The notes: generated from the letters alone by a model not told the origin. A stretch of 64,000 nt of DNA from JANXMY01 sp964251675 (GCA_964251675.1 CAXUKS010000019.1:1-64000); one strand, 5' to 3'; numbered from the stretch's first letter, positions 8,533 to 18,133 are shown. Program-made: numbers and translations.

Positions 8533-8712
8533 ATGAAAAAGAAAACCACCTGGCGCGGCAGGCTGACGCTGGGGATGGCGGCGCTGGCGCTGCTCGGCAC
8601 GCTGGCCGGGCCGCAGACCGTGTGGGCGGACAAAAAAGACAAAGACAAGGACGGCAAAGGCCCGATTGTCGGTCCGATTGTCATCAAGCCCGACGAGCCG
8701 AAAAAGAAGTAG
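8533..8712 (+). CDS. Small secreted Lys/Asp-rich peptide
   Basis: A 59-codon gene: MKKKTTWRGRL start, a hydrophobic signal-peptide core (LTLGMAALALLGTLAG) and a probable cleavage after VWA. The mature peptide of about 27 residues is made of DKKDKDKD and a GPIVGPIV repeat, ending in KKK. An AGGA site is well spaced before the ATG (8521-8524). It stands alone between the epimerase gene and a palindromic repeat. I recognise no family. Confidence 0.6.
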   Translation: MKKKTTWRGRLTLGMAALALLGTLAGPQTVWADKKDKDKDGKGPIVGPIVIKPDEPKKK

Positions 8713-8720
8713 CAGCGGGG

Positions 8721-8855
8721 AGCCGGGGGTATAAAAGTATCTTAAAACCCCCGGCAGGGAAATCTGACGCCCTGCCAGGCTAAAGATAGCAGAGTAAAGC
8801 TCTTCCGCCCGGAGGGCGGCTGAACTCAACTGCCAGGGGTTTCATACCCCCGGCT
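8721..8855. repeat. Composite intergenic inverted repeat, CCGGGGG type
   Basis: The left unit has GCCGGGGGTATAAAA and TTTTAAAACCCCCGGC, and the right unit CCAGGGGTTTCATACCCCCGGC. The GCCGGGGGT...ACCCCCGGC core matches the element at 17920-18093. It lies in a convergent gap, just past the glycosyltransferase stop. Confidence 0.75.
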
Positions 8856-8857
8856 GC

Positions 8858-9613
8858 TTATGCCCCTAAAAACCGCTGACGCAGGGCGAGCAGGGCAAAG
8901 CGCGGCAGGGTCATCACCTTGCCGATCTTTTTGGGGTTCTTAGATAGTCGGTACAGCCATTCCAGACTGCTCTGCTGCATCCACACCGGGGCGCGGGAAA
9001 CGCGGCCTGAATGGACGTCGAACGACCCGCCGATTCCAATCAGCACCGGCACGCCGAGGGCGGCCTTGTGCTGCTGTATCCACTTTTCCTGCTTGGGGAT
9101 GCCAAACGCCACGAGCAGAACATCCGGGCGGGCGGCTTTGATTTCTTCGATAATCTGCGGCTCGTCGGCAGGCGTGAAAAACCCGTCGCGGGTACCGACA
9201 ATGTCTGTGCCGGGAAATCGCTCCCGCATTTTGTTCGCCGCCTCGGCGGCGACGCCCGGTGCGGCCCCAAAAAAGAAAATTCGCGTGCCGGTTTTCGCCG
9301 AGTCCCGGCACAGCGTCGCCACCAAATCCACCCCGGAAACTTTGTGCGTGATCGGCGTGCCAAGCAGCCGCCCGGCCCACAAAATCCCTGCCCCGTCCGG
9401 GGTCACGAGGGCCGCCCCGTCTACTATCGCCTTTAATTCGGCATCCCCCCGCGCCAGTACCGCCATGGACGCATCCGCCGTGACGATATGCGACGGCTCA
9501 CCCGCCGCGACGAAGCCGTGAATGGCCGCCAGCGTCTCGTCCGCCGAAACGCGGTCCACCCGCAGCCCTAAAATCCGCACACTGTTCTGCCCCTGCTCTG
9601 TCGTTTCAGCCAT
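8858..9613 (-). CDS. WecG/TagA/CpsF-family glycosyltransferase
   Basis: 251 residues, the normal length for the family. Seen motifs: TADASMAVLARGDAELK, then VTPDGAGILWAGRLLG (catalytic Asp region), GTRIFFFGAAPGVAA and LLVAFGIPKQEKWI, with VLIGIGGSFDVHSGRVSRAP near the end. Members transfer N-acetylmannosamine-type sugars to lipid-linked GlcNAc in teichoic acid, common antigen or exopolysaccharide synthesis at the membrane. No other polysaccharide genes adjoin it. Its promoter has TTGACA and TAGAAT with the -10 ending 6 bp before the ATG. Confidence 0.9.
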   Translation of the reverse strand: MAETTEQGQNSVRILGLRVDRVSADETLAAIHGFVAAGEPSHIVTADASMAVLARGDAELKAIVDGAALVTPDGAGILWAGRLLGTPITHKVSGVDLVATLCRDSAKTGTRIFFFGAAPGVAAEAANKMRERFPGTDIVGTRDGFFTPADEPQIIEEIKAARPDVLLVAFGIPKQEKWIQQHKAALGVPVLIGIGGSFDVHSGRVSRAPVWMQQSSLEWLYRLSKNPKKIGKVMTLPRFALLALRQRFLGA

Positions 9614-9649
9614 GCGTTCATTCTAGCCGCGAAGGGGGGAGCGTGTCAA
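9614..9649 (-). promoter_or_regulatory. Leaderless-type promoter of the WecG-family gene
   Basis: On the minus strand TTGACA (9644-9649), an 18-bp spacer, TAGAAT (9620-9625), six bases, then the ATG ending at 9613. No ribosome-binding site is visible. Confidence 0.75.
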
Positions 9650-9675
9650 GAGGAGGCCCCCCGCTCCCCACCGGG

Positions 9676-9687
9676 TATACTTTCCCC
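9676..9687 (+). promoter_or_regulatory. -10 element of a probably leaderless gene
   Basis: TATACT at 9676-9681 is followed by six bases and the ATG at 9688. The -35 region is not close to consensus. The promoter is divergent from that of the WecG-family gene. Confidence 0.55.
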
Positions 9688-10893
9688 ATGCTTCGCCGCG
9701 TTTCTGCCTTCCTATCTGCCCGCACCCTTGTCCTCGGCGTCCTGATTTTACTGCCCCTCATTCCGCTGGCCCTGCTCTGCCAGGGGCGGTCGCCGTCGCG
9801 CTTTGACACCCTCAACCTGCCTGCATGGGAGCGGCACGCGCCGACCCCCGCACCGCGCCGGTTCCAGTATGCCCTGCCGCCCGCCGCGCCCGGCGCAATT
9901 GCGTTTCCTCATAACCCGTGGATTGCCGCACTCCGTCAGTCGCCGGACCCGAAAAGCGTCGCCGACGAAGGCGCGTGGCTGGAAGCCGCCTGCGTCTGGG
10001 GCCGCACCGACCCTGCCCTCGCGGCCAAGCAGGACCGCATAGCGACGCGCCTGCTGGCCGCACAGACGGATGCGGACTGGCTGGGCGGCGGCGACCGGGG
10101 CAGACCGCTGACACCGACGCAGTGGAACGCGCAGGGGCCGGGCCTGCGCGGACTGCTGGCGTGGTATGCGCTCACTAAAAACACGGCAGCGATTTATGCG
10201 GCCCTGTCGCTGAGCAGCCGGGCGCTGCCCCGGCTGGACGCTCACCCTGACCCGACCTGGGCTGCGCCGCTGGCCCGGCTGTATGCCGAGACCGGCGACA
10301 CGCGCTTTCTGCACGCGGCCCGGCGGCTGGCGTCTCCCGGCGATGGACTGGCGTGGTGTGCGCTCTATGAGGCTACCGGCGACACCGAGGCCCTGAGCGC
10401 CGCCGAACGCGCCTGGACCGCCACGCTGCCGGGGCAAATGTCCCCCCCTCTCGCCGCCGAGCTGCTGCTGCTGACAGGCCGCCCCGGCTGCGCCCGCGCT
10501 CTGGCCGCCGCGCCGCCGTCCGGCCCGGCGCTGGCCCGGATGGCCTGGACACGCGCCCCGCAGGGGGTGGCGGTGCAGACCCCGGCGCCGTGTTCGGCCA
10601 CTTTTCGGACCGTGCATCTGATGCAGGCGGCAGACAAGATGGGGACGCGGACAATTGCTGTCCGCGTCCCCCAACCGACTGCGTTCAAACTGCGCGTCTT
10701 CCTGCCACCCGGCCCGCCCGTGCGTGTGCTGCTGAATGGCAAAGCGCAGAGCATCGCGGCGCCGCCCGGCGGCTACGCGGTCCTGCTGCGCCGCTGGCGG
10801 GACGGGGATGCGGTGACGATTGTAGCCACGCCCGGCACTAAAAGTGCCGGTCTACTAGCAAACGGAAAAAGTCGCTCCGCGACTCAAGATTAG
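9688..10893 (+). CDS. Membrane-anchored protein resembling a reduced GH127 glycosidase
   Basis: 401 residues. An N-terminal hydrophobic helix (about residues 10-31) may be an anchor or signal. The middle has alpha-helical repeats (LARLYAETGDTRFLHAARRLA; LAWCALYEATGDTEALSAAERAW), as in the (alpha/alpha)6 barrel of DUF1680/GH127 enzymes. The beta domain near the C-terminus (FKLRVFLPPGPPVRVLLNGK, then RRWRDGDAVTIV) is also GH127-like. The family is normally about 600 residues and I do not see its catalytic Cys/Glu cluster, so activity is doubtful. The last 15-20 residues are encoded by a palindromic repeat that supplies the stop codon. Confidence 0.5.
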   Translation: MLRRVSAFLSARTLVLGVLILLPLIPLALLCQGRSPSRFDTLNLPAWERHAPTPAPRRFQYALPPAAPGAIAFPHNPWIAALRQSPDPKSVADEGAWLEAACVWGRTDPALAAKQDRIATRLLAAQTDADWLGGGDRGRPLTPTQWNAQGPGLRGLLAWYALTKNTAAIYAALSLSSRALPRLDAHPDPTWAAPLARLYAETGDTRFLHAARRLASPGDGLAWCALYEATGDTEALSAAERAWTATLPGQMSPPLAAELLLLTGRPGCARALAAAPPSGPALARMAWTRAPQGVAVQTPAPCSATFRTVHLMQAADKMGTRTIAVRVPQPTAFKLRVFLPPGPPVRVLLNGKAQSIAAPPGGYAVLLRRWRDGDAVTIVATPGTKSAGLLANGKSRSATQD

Positions 10894-10974
10894 GTTCACG
10901 CGGGCTGTTCCTGTTTCCTGAGTCGCGGAGCGACTTTCTCGTCTTACTAATAGACCGGCACTTTTAGTGCCGGG
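10831..10974. repeat. Composite intergenic inverted repeat, CGGCACT type
   Basis: CCCGGCACTAAAAGTGCCGG near the left end is mirrored by CCGGCACTTTTAGTGCCGGG at the right end. Inside, AAGTCGCTCCGCGACTCA is mirrored by TGAGTCGCGGAGCGACTT. The left arm overlaps the 3' end of the gene ending at 10893, and the right arm ends just past the ahcY stop. Confidence 0.85.
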
Positions 10975-10977
10975 TTC

Positions 10978-12318
<1,341 letters not shown>

Positions 12319-12422
12319 GGAAGGTCCTTTCCAGGGATCAGCGCGGTCGTTCACAGGCAAAAACTTCCATAGTATACCCATTCAGGCGGCTCATATCGTC
12401 GTTCGACCTGTGCGCTTTGCCA

Positions 12423-12854
12423 TCAGATATAAAATCTCCCGGTGTAAAATCTGGTAAGAGCCAGCGATAGTGCCAACCTGCCCACAGGCAAAGGACAAAG
12501 GCAGAGCGCCAGCCCAACAAGCTCCCAGAAGATAGACAGTCCGAGTTTTCGGCGACGCCACATCTGCCAGACCACGAACGGGACGCCTAGAGCAAGGGCC
12601 AGCGCGGCGGCGGCTTTCACTTCAGAAAACAGCGCAACGTCATGACCGAAAGGTGAAATCCCTCTGAACACAGGCTCTCTTAGGTTTTCCAGCGCTGGTC
12701 CGCAGGCCGCGAGATTGAAAGCCAGAGCAAGGCAGAGAGCGGGCCGGAAATGGCGCTGTATGCGAACTGGCAGAGCAGTGTCGGGGGCATTCCGGGGCGG
12801 CGGAGGCCAGACTGTCCCGGACGACGGGGGCGTTTCCGTCTGACGATCATTCAT
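12423..12854 (-). CDS. Small membrane protein, function unknown
   Basis: 143 residues. A Pro-rich N-terminus is followed by a hydrophobic stretch (ALCLALAFNLAAC), then two probable membrane helices (AAAALALALGVPFVVWQMW; IFWELVGLALCLCPL) with a basic cluster WRRRK between them. No family recognised. The ATG at 12854 is preceded by TACACT seven bases upstream and no Shine-Dalgarno site. Confidence 0.5.
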   Translation of the reverse strand: MNDRQTETPPSSGTVWPPPPRNAPDTALPVRIQRHFRPALCLALAFNLAACGPALENLREPVFRGISPFGHDVALFSEVKAAAALALALGVPFVVWQMWRRRKLGLSIFWELVGLALCLCPLPVGRLALSLALTRFYTGRFYI

Positions 12855-12890
12855 GCCTCAGAGTGTACCAGCACCCATACTGAAAAATCA
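12855..12890 (-). promoter_or_regulatory. Leaderless-type promoter
   Basis: On the minus strand TACACT (12862-12867) is followed by seven bases and the ATG. A weak TGATTT lies 17 bp upstream as the possible -35 (12885-12890). Confidence 0.5.
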
Positions 12891-12953
12891 GGCCGGGCGG
12901 CAAAGGTTCGCCTGGCCGGGAACTCCCCCGGCCTTCCTTCCTGTTGACACGGC

Positions 12954-13796
12954 ATGACTGCTTTGCCTGAACTTCTCCCGTTGCCCGAACTGCTGACCGA
13001 ACGCTACGGCGCAAATGCACCCACCCTTCCCGCTGATGCTGACAGCCCAGTGGTTCGCACACTGCTGGCGCATAAATCTGTGCGGCACTACGCCCCTACC
13101 CCGCTGCCGCCGGGAACGCTGGAAGCTCTGGGCGCGGCGGCGCAAAGCGCGGCGTCTTCGTCCAACCTGCAAACGTGGAGCGTCGTGGTGGTGTCGGACC
13201 CGGAGCACAAGGCCGAGGCGGCGCGGCTGTCCGGGGACCAGGAGTTTATTCGGCAGGCTCCCCTGTTTCTCGTCTTCTGCGCCGACCTCGCCCGCCTCAC
13301 CGCCGTGTCCGAGCGCGAGGGCCTGCCGGGCGCGGGGCTGGACTATTTAGAGCTGTACCAGACCGCTGTGATTGATGCCGCGCTGGCCGCGCAGAATGCT
13401 GCCGTCGCCGCTGAGAGCATGGGGCTGGGCATCTGTTATGTGGGGGGGGCCAGAAACCACCCGCAGGAGCTGGCCGCGCTGCTGCACCTGCCCCGGCGAG
13501 TCGTGGCCCTGTTCGGCCTGACCGTGGGCGTTCCTGCCGCGGACGACACCGCGCAAATCAAGCCGCGCCTGCCGCAGCGGGGCCTTATTCATGCCGAGGT
13601 CTACGATGCGGGGGAACGAGACGAGGCTGTCGCCGAGTACAATGAGACAATGCGCGGCTTTTACGAATCGCAGAAGATGAACGTGGAAGGAACCTGGGCG
13701 CGGCATTCGGCCAAGCGGGTGGCTGGTCCCGAGGCGCTGTCAGGCCGCGACATCTGGCACGCGATGCTGCAGGAGCGCGGGTTTGGATTGAAGTAG
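12954..13796 (+). CDS. NfsA-like FMN-dependent NAD(P)H nitroreductase
   Basis: 280 residues, the length of NfsA/FRP-type flavin reductases. Motifs: HKSVRHYAPTPLPPGTLEAL (FMN phosphate-binding HxSxR), AAQSAASSSNLQTWSVVVV, the dimer-interface helix AVIDAALAAQNAAVAAESMGLGICYVGGARNHP, VVALFGLTVGVP and KPRLPQRGLIHAE. The C-terminal RDIWHAMLQERGFGLK is typical. It reduces nitroaromatics or free flavins with NAD(P)H. Immediately downstream is a 167-bp perfect inverted repeat. No good ribosome site precedes the chosen ATG, so the start could be slightly different. Confidence 0.88.
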   Translation: MTALPELLPLPELLTERYGANAPTLPADADSPVVRTLLAHKSVRHYAPTPLPPGTLEALGAAAQSAASSSNLQTWSVVVVSDPEHKAEAARLSGDQEFIRQAPLFLVFCADLARLTAVSEREGLPGAGLDYLELYQTAVIDAALAAQNAAVAAESMGLGICYVGGARNHPQELAALLHLPRRVVALFGLTVGVPAADDTAQIKPRLPQRGLIHAEVYDAGERDEAVAEYNETMRGFYESQKMNVEGTWARHSAKRVAGPEALSGRDIWHAMLQERGFGLK

Positions 13797-13797
13797 G

Positions 13798-13964
13798 AGA
13801 CCTACCACCTTGTTCCCTCGTTCCTCGGTCACAGGGTCCTCCCTAAAGGGAGGATTAGGAGCGGATAGGACGAGAAGTGCTGGCCCTCGCCCTTCGGCAT
13901 TGTCTTAATCTCCCTTTAGGGAGGACCCTGTGACCGAGGAACGAGGGAACAAGGTGGTAGGTCT
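13798..13964. repeat. Long perfect inverted repeat (55-bp arms)
   Basis: Arms 13798-13852 and 13910-13964 are exact reverse complements over about 55 bp, starting AGACCTACCACCTTGTTCC. Each arm contains the smaller palindrome TCCTCCCTAAAGGGAGGA. It belongs to the same family as 33342-33484 and 36129-36289, with a diverged member at 21090-21228. Confidence 0.93.
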
Positions 13965-14011
13965 GCGAAATACAGAGCGCGAACACAGACAGACATCAAG
14001 GAGAAGCACAC

Positions 14012-14851
14012 ATGACCGAAATTACGCGGCGCGACTTTGTCAAAGCTACAGTACAGACCACGCTGGCGGCGGGGTTTGCACTGGCGGTGCAGCCGGTGTC
14101 GGCGCAGACGATCCATACCCCGGACACGGGGCTGACTGTCGGCGAAGTCCAGATACCGACGGCGGACGGGAAAATCCCTGCCTACTATGCCATGCCCGCC
14201 GGGGGGAAAAACCTGCCGACCATTCTGGTGGTGCAGGAGATTTTCGGCGTTCATGAGCATATCAAGGACGTCTGCCGCCGCTTTGCCAAACAGGGCTATC
14301 TGGCTGTCGCCCCGTCGCTGTTTGCGCGGCAGGGGGACGTGTCGCAGGTGGCAAGTATTGACCAGATTATGCCTATCGTCAAAAAAGTCCCCGACGCGCA
14401 GGTGATGACGGATTTGGACTCTACGGTGGCGTGGGCCAAAAACTCCGGTCATGCGAACACGGCCAAGCTGGGCATCACGGGCTTCTGCTGGGGCGGGCGG
14501 ATCGTGTGGCTCTATGCCGAGCATAACCCGAGTGTCAAGGCAGGAGTGGCATGGTACGGCCGCGTGACGGGGGACACGGACCCGCTGCACCCGAAGAACC
14601 CGATTGACCTGGCCGGGGAACTTCATGCGCCCGTGCTGGGGTTATACGGCGGGCAGGATAACGGCATCACGCAGGAGTCGCTGGCGCAGATGCAGGTTGC
14701 CCTGAAAGCCGCCCACAAGACGGCGCAGATTGTGGTTTACCCGGACGCCGGGCACGGCTTCCACGCGGACTACCGGCCCTCGTACAACAAAAAAGACGCC
14801 GCCGACGGCGATGCCAAGATGTACGCCTGGCTCAAAAGCCACGGGGTTTAG
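14012..14851 (+). CDS. Secreted dienelactone hydrolase-family protein (Tat substrate)
   Basis: 279 residues with AAGGAG before the ATG. The N-terminus MTEITRRDFVKATV is a twin-arginine signal (TRRDFVK) with a hydrophobic core ending VSAQ. The alpha/beta-hydrolase triad of the family is visible: Cys in GITGFCWGGRIV, Asp in YGGQDNGI and His in PDAGHGFH. VQEIFGVHEHIKDVCRRFAK is the usual oxyanion-side motif. Family members open cyclic esters or lactones; the substrate is unknown. The gene stands between two palindromic repeats. Confidence 0.9.
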   Translation: MTEITRRDFVKATVQTTLAAGFALAVQPVSAQTIHTPDTGLTVGEVQIPTADGKIPAYYAMPAGGKNLPTILVVQEIFGVHEHIKDVCRRFAKQGYLAVAPSLFARQGDVSQVASIDQIMPIVKKVPDAQVMTDLDSTVAWAKNSGHANTAKLGITGFCWGGRIVWLYAEHNPSVKAGVAWYGRVTGDTDPLHPKNPIDLAGELHAPVLGLYGGQDNGITQESLAQMQVALKAAHKTAQIVVYPDAGHGFHADYRPSYNKKDAADGDAKMYAWLKSHGV

Positions 14852-14976
14852 ACCCCTCCCGGCAAGCGAGCTTGCCACCCTCCCCTATCAAGGGAGGGTT
14901 CACTTCGCGGCCTCTTCCGGCTTCTTGAAGCCCTTTCCTGACAAGGGAGGGAGCGCGGGACGAGCGGGAGGGGTTC
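14850..14976. repeat. Composite intergenic inverted repeat, GACCCCTCCC type
   Basis: AGACCCCTCCCGG at the left is mirrored by CGGGAGGGGTT at the right. Nested inside are GGCAAGCGAGCTTGCC and CCCTCCCCTATCAAGGGAGGG. It begins on the stop codon of the dienelactone hydrolase gene. Confidence 0.75.
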
Positions 14977-15005
14977 TTTATCACACTACACAGGAGACAC
15001 ACGTC

Positions 15006-15431
15006 ATGCCCACACGCAACGCAGACGCCCAATGGTCGGGCGGCCTCAAAGACGGCTCAGGAACAATGAAGCTGGGAAGCGGGGCCTTCGAAGGCCCATT
15101 CTCGTTTAAGACCCGCATGGAAGAAGGCACGGGGACGAACCCCGAAGAGCTGCTCGGAGCCGCCCACGCGGGCTGCTATTCCATGCAGTTCTCCGCCATG
15201 CTAGAACACGCAGGCTTTCCGCCGGAGCGCATCCACACGGCGGCGAAAGTTCACTTCGGCCCGGTCGACGGCGGCTTTGCCATCACGAGCATTGACTTGA
15301 TCGTGGAAGGCACCGTCCCCGGCATCAGCGCGGATCAGTTCCAGGAGCTGGCGCAGGCCGCTAAAACAAGCTGCCCGGTGTCTAAAGCCCTGGCAAGCAC
15401 AGAGATCACGCTGGACGCCAAGCTGGTTTAA
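15006..15431 (+). CDS. OsmC-family peroxiredoxin
   Basis: 141 residues with an AGGAGA site 9 bp upstream of the ATG. The two redox cysteines of the family are present in AAHAGCYSMQFSAML (about residue 58) and KTSCPVSKAL (about residue 124), together with GTNPEELLGAA. Cytoplasmic OsmC proteins reduce organic hydroperoxides. It is a monocistronic gene closed by the terminator at 15440-15477, which is shared with the convergent TetR gene. Confidence 0.92.
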   Translation: MPTRNADAQWSGGLKDGSGTMKLGSGAFEGPFSFKTRMEEGTGTNPEELLGAAHAGCYSMQFSAMLEHAGFPPERIHTAAKVHFGPVDGGFAITSIDLIVEGTVPGISADQFQELAQAAKTSCPVSKALASTEITLDAKLV

Positions 15432-15439
15432 GCGAGACG

Positions 15440-15477
15440 AAAAACAGCCCCAGCTTTTAATAGCCGGGGCTGTTTTT
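15440..15477. terminator. Bidirectional terminator between osmC and tetR
   Basis: AAAAACAGCCCC (15440-15451) pairs perfectly with GGGGCTGTTTTT (15466-15477), giving U-runs on both strands between convergent genes. Confidence 0.9.
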
Positions 15478-15489
15478 GCCGCTCTCCTA

Positions 15490-16092
15490 TTAGTCCAGAT
15501 GCCCGACCATGCTGCGGATAACGCCCTGCACAAAGGCTTCGTCGAGAGGCTTGCGGGAAAACCAGCGGCGGTAAAAAAAGGGGGCCAGGAGCGCATCCGC
15601 GAACGCGGCGGGGTCGTGGTCCGGCGGCAGCTCGCCGCGCTGACGGGCATGCTCGGCGGCGGCGATAAACGGGACCAGAAACCGTGTGTGCATTTCTGCC
15701 AGCAGGCCAGCCATGTCCGGGTCGTGCTCGGCGGCGTCGATGACCGAGGGCATCACCGTGGCGCCGCGTGACGATTGCAGCTTGTGAGCCAGATAGGCCA
15801 CAAGCGTCGTGACATCGCCGCGCAGGCTTCCGGTGTCTGTCTGCTCCGGCCAGGAGTTGAGATGCGAGCAGGCATCCAGCAGCAGCGCCGACCGCGACGG
15901 CCAGTGCCGGTAAATAGTTGTTTTGGAGACGCCCGAGCGCCGCGAGACTTCATCCACGCTGAAGCCGACGATGCCTTCTTCGGACATCAGCTCCTGCGTG
16001 GCGGCAAGGACGATTTCCCGCGACCGCTGCACCCGTTTGTCGGTGGGTTTCTCAGTGGGTTTATCTGTGTCAGAAATTTGTTTTGTATTCAC
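15490..16092 (-). CDS. TetR-family repressor, divergent from DHA2 efflux gene
   Basis: 200 residues from a GTG start. The N-terminal TetR DNA-binding domain is clear (REIVLAATQELMSEEGIVGFSVDEVSRRSGVSKTTIYRHW, with its helix-turn-helix in VSRRSGVSKTTIYRHW). A ligand-binding C-terminal half (PFIAAAEHARQRGELPPDHDPAAFADALLAPFFYR) resembles the TetR C-terminal region of efflux regulators. It lies head-to-head with the MFS gene at 16200. The shared gap contains a 21-bp palindrome over the MFS -10 site, so it most likely represses the transporter and itself. Confidence 0.92.
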   Translation of the reverse strand: MNTKQISDTDKPTEKPTDKRVQRSREIVLAATQELMSEEGIVGFSVDEVSRRSGVSKTTIYRHWPSRSALLLDACSHLNSWPEQTDTGSLRGDVTTLVAYLAHKLQSSRGATVMPSVIDAAEHDPDMAGLLAEMHTRFLVPFIAAAEHARQRGELPPDHDPAAFADALLAPFFYRRWFSRKPLDEAFVQGVIRSMVGHLD

Positions 16093-16094
16093 GG

Positions 16095-16127
16095 TTGACT
16101 TTTAACGATACGATACGGTATCGTATC
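16095..16127 (+). promoter_or_regulatory. Efflux promoter with TetR operator palindrome
   Basis: TTGACT (16095-16100), an 18-bp spacer and TATCGT (16119-16124). GATACGATAC (16107-16116), a central G and GTATCGTATC (16118-16127) form a perfect 21-bp palindrome covering the spacer and the -10. Confidence 0.82.
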
Positions 16128-16199
16128 ATAACTCACTGGAGACTATTTTCTATCATACCCGCTGCGCTCTGCAAAACAGACACTGGAAACGAGATTTTT

Positions 16200-17834
16200 A
16201 TGGCCGTCACCACGCGCCGCCCGGAACGGGCGGCCCCAAGCACTCCTGCCAATGATGCCGCCCCGGAAGCCGCCGCGCCATCGGAAGTCAGCCCGTACCG
16301 CTGGATTATTCTGGTGGGCCTGATCAGCGCCGTCATCATGGAGGCGCTGGACACGACGATTATCAATGTCGCCCTGCCGCAGATGGGCGGCAACCTGGGG
16401 GCGACGCCCAACGAGATCGGCTGGGTCTCGACGGGCTACATTTTGAGCGTTGTGATTATCCTGCCGCTGACCGCGTGGCTGGCCGCCCGGTTCGGGCGCA
16501 AGAAATATCTAGTCACCTCTATTCTGGTGTTTATTATCGCGTCGTTCTTTTGCGGCACGTCGCGCTCGCTGGGCGAGCTGATTTTCTGGCGCGTCGTGCA
16601 GGGCATCGGCGGCGGGGCGCTGCTGTCTACGGCGCAGGCGACGCTGCTGGAAATCTTTCCGCCCAATCAGCAGGGGCTGGTGCAGTCCCTGTTCGGGCTG
16701 GGGGTTGTGGTCGCCCCGGCGGTCGCGCCGATGCTGGGCGGCTGGCTGACCGACAACTATTCCTGGCCCTGGGTCTTTTTCGTCAACGTCCCGATTGGCC
16801 TCGTGTCGGCATTTCTGGTGACGACGTATCTGCAGGACTCGCGCTACACCAATGCCTCGGCGGGCAGCGTGGACTGGGCGGGGATTGGCCTGCTGGCGGT
16901 GGGCCTCGCCTCGCTGCAATATGTCCTGCAGGAAGGGCAGCTTCAGGACTGGTTCGGCAGCGCCTTAATCACGAAGCTCGCCATTCTGGCCGGGTTGGCG
17001 CTGGCAGGCTTTGTGGCCTGGGAGCTATGGCCGACCAATACGAAGCCCGCCGTGAACCTGCGCGTTCTGAAAGACCGGAACCTGCTGGGCGGCTCGCTGC
17101 TGGGCGCGGCGATGGGCTTTGGGCTGACCGGGGGATTGTTTATCTTCCCGCTGTTCGTGCAGGGTATTCTGGGCTTCACGGCGACGGAGACGGGCTTTGT
17201 GCTGTTTCCGGCAGGCGTTGCCATCTTGTTCGGCATCGGTGTCTGCGGGACGTTGATTCAGAAAGGGGTGGACCCGCGCCTCTTGATTGCCTTTGGCATT
17301 GGCGTCTTTATGGTGGCAAACTGGGATTTAGGGCATCTCAGCCCGCAGAGCGACGCCCTGTCCACGCAGTTTGGGCAAATCCTGCGCGGCCTCGGCATTG
17401 GTTTTTTGTTTATCCCCGTGTCCGTCACGGCGTATTCCACGCTGAAAGGCGCTCAAATCGCGCAGGGCACGGCGCTCTGGAACCTGTCTTTGCAGCTTGG
17501 CGGCAGCCTGGGCATCGCGGCTCTCAATACCTATGTCGTCAACATGACGGCGTTCCACCGAGCGATCTTGACAAGCGGCGTGACTTCGGGCAATGCGCCC
17601 TTTTCCGAGCGGCAGGCGGGGCTGGCCCAATCGCTGGTGGCGCACGGCTACAGCCCGGACCAGGCCCACAGGACGGCCCTGAGCATTCTGGACACTCTGG
17701 TGCAGTCGCAGGCATCCACGCTGGCCTACAACAATGCCTTCGTGCTGATTGGCGCCCTGTTCGCCTTTGCCTTCCCCATCATTCTGCTCCTGAAGCGTCC
17801 CGCCCCCGGCGCGGCCCCGCCGCCAATGCACTAG
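16200..17834 (+). CDS. DHA2-type (EmrB/QacA) multidrug efflux transporter
   Basis: 544 residues and about 14 hydrophobic segments. The first loop has ALDTTIINVALPQMGGNLGA (motif D1, GxLaxrxGrkxxl-like), followed by WLAARFGRKKYLV (motif A). VVQGIGGGALLSTAQATLLEIF (motif B/C region) and GWLTDNYSWPWVFFVNVPIG (antiporter motif C) follow. It exports drugs by proton antiport at the inner membrane. It is divergent from a TetR gene whose operator covers its promoter. A close paralogue lies at 51474-53141 under a MarR regulator. The start at 16200 has GGAAACGAG upstream. Confidence 0.93.
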   Translation: MAVTTRRPERAAPSTPANDAAPEAAAPSEVSPYRWIILVGLISAVIMEALDTTIINVALPQMGGNLGATPNEIGWVSTGYILSVVIILPLTAWLAARFGRKKYLVTSILVFIIASFFCGTSRSLGELIFWRVVQGIGGGALLSTAQATLLEIFPPNQQGLVQSLFGLGVVVAPAVAPMLGGWLTDNYSWPWVFFVNVPIGLVSAFLVTTYLQDSRYTNASAGSVDWAGIGLLAVGLASLQYVLQEGQLQDWFGSALITKLAILAGLALAGFVAWELWPTNTKPAVNLRVLKDRNLLGGSLLGAAMGFGLTGGLFIFPLFVQGILGFTATETGFVLFPAGVAILFGIGVCGTLIQKGVDPRLLIAFGIGVFMVANWDLGHLSPQSDALSTQFGQILRGLGIGFLFIPVSVTAYSTLKGAQIAQGTALWNLSLQLGGSLGIAALNTYVVNMTAFHRAILTSGVTSGNAPFSERQAGLAQSLVAHGYSPDQAHRTALSILDTLVQSQASTLAYNNAFVLIGALFAFAFPIILLLKRPAPGAAPPPMH

Positions 17835-17919
17835 CCTTCAGGGATGTTTGGCTAACAATCGGGAGATGTTTGGCGAGGTGCTTCAGCGCTGTATGATTTG
17901 GCATGACGTTGTTGCGCCA

Positions 17920-18093
17920 AGTGCCGGGGGTGTGAAAACCCCCGGCAGGGAAGCACCCTTTGGGTGAAGAAGAAATCTGTGTAGGGGCGCTGCTTGCTGC
18001 GCCCTCTTTGCTGCCTCTTTGCTGCGCCCTCTTTGTTGCCTCTCTGTGTCCGAAGGACATTTCCTTGCCGGGGGTTTTCACACCCCCGGCACT
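17920..18093. repeat. Composite intergenic inverted repeat, CCGGGGG type
   Basis: AGTGCCGGGGGTGTGAAAAC at the left is mirrored by GTTTTCACACCCCCGGCACT at the right, and the left arm has its own partner CCCCCGGCA close by. Between the arms are repeats of CTCTTTGCTGC (18000-18045). This fills most of the 299-bp gap from the MFS stop to the cupin gene. Confidence 0.85.
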
Positions 18094-18133
18094 TGGCCCG
18101 GCGTCATTCAGCATCATTCTTTAGGAGTAACCC

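Noticed and set aside
12319..12420. SAH or SAM riboswitch in front of ahcY
   Set aside because: The leader is short, and I could not find the paired elements or conserved core of a known SAM/SAH riboswitch by eye.
13798..13964. Palindromic repeats as ordinary terminators or IS ends
   Set aside because: They are far longer than terminators, usually lack a T-run, contain no transposase, and show no target-site duplication that I can see.
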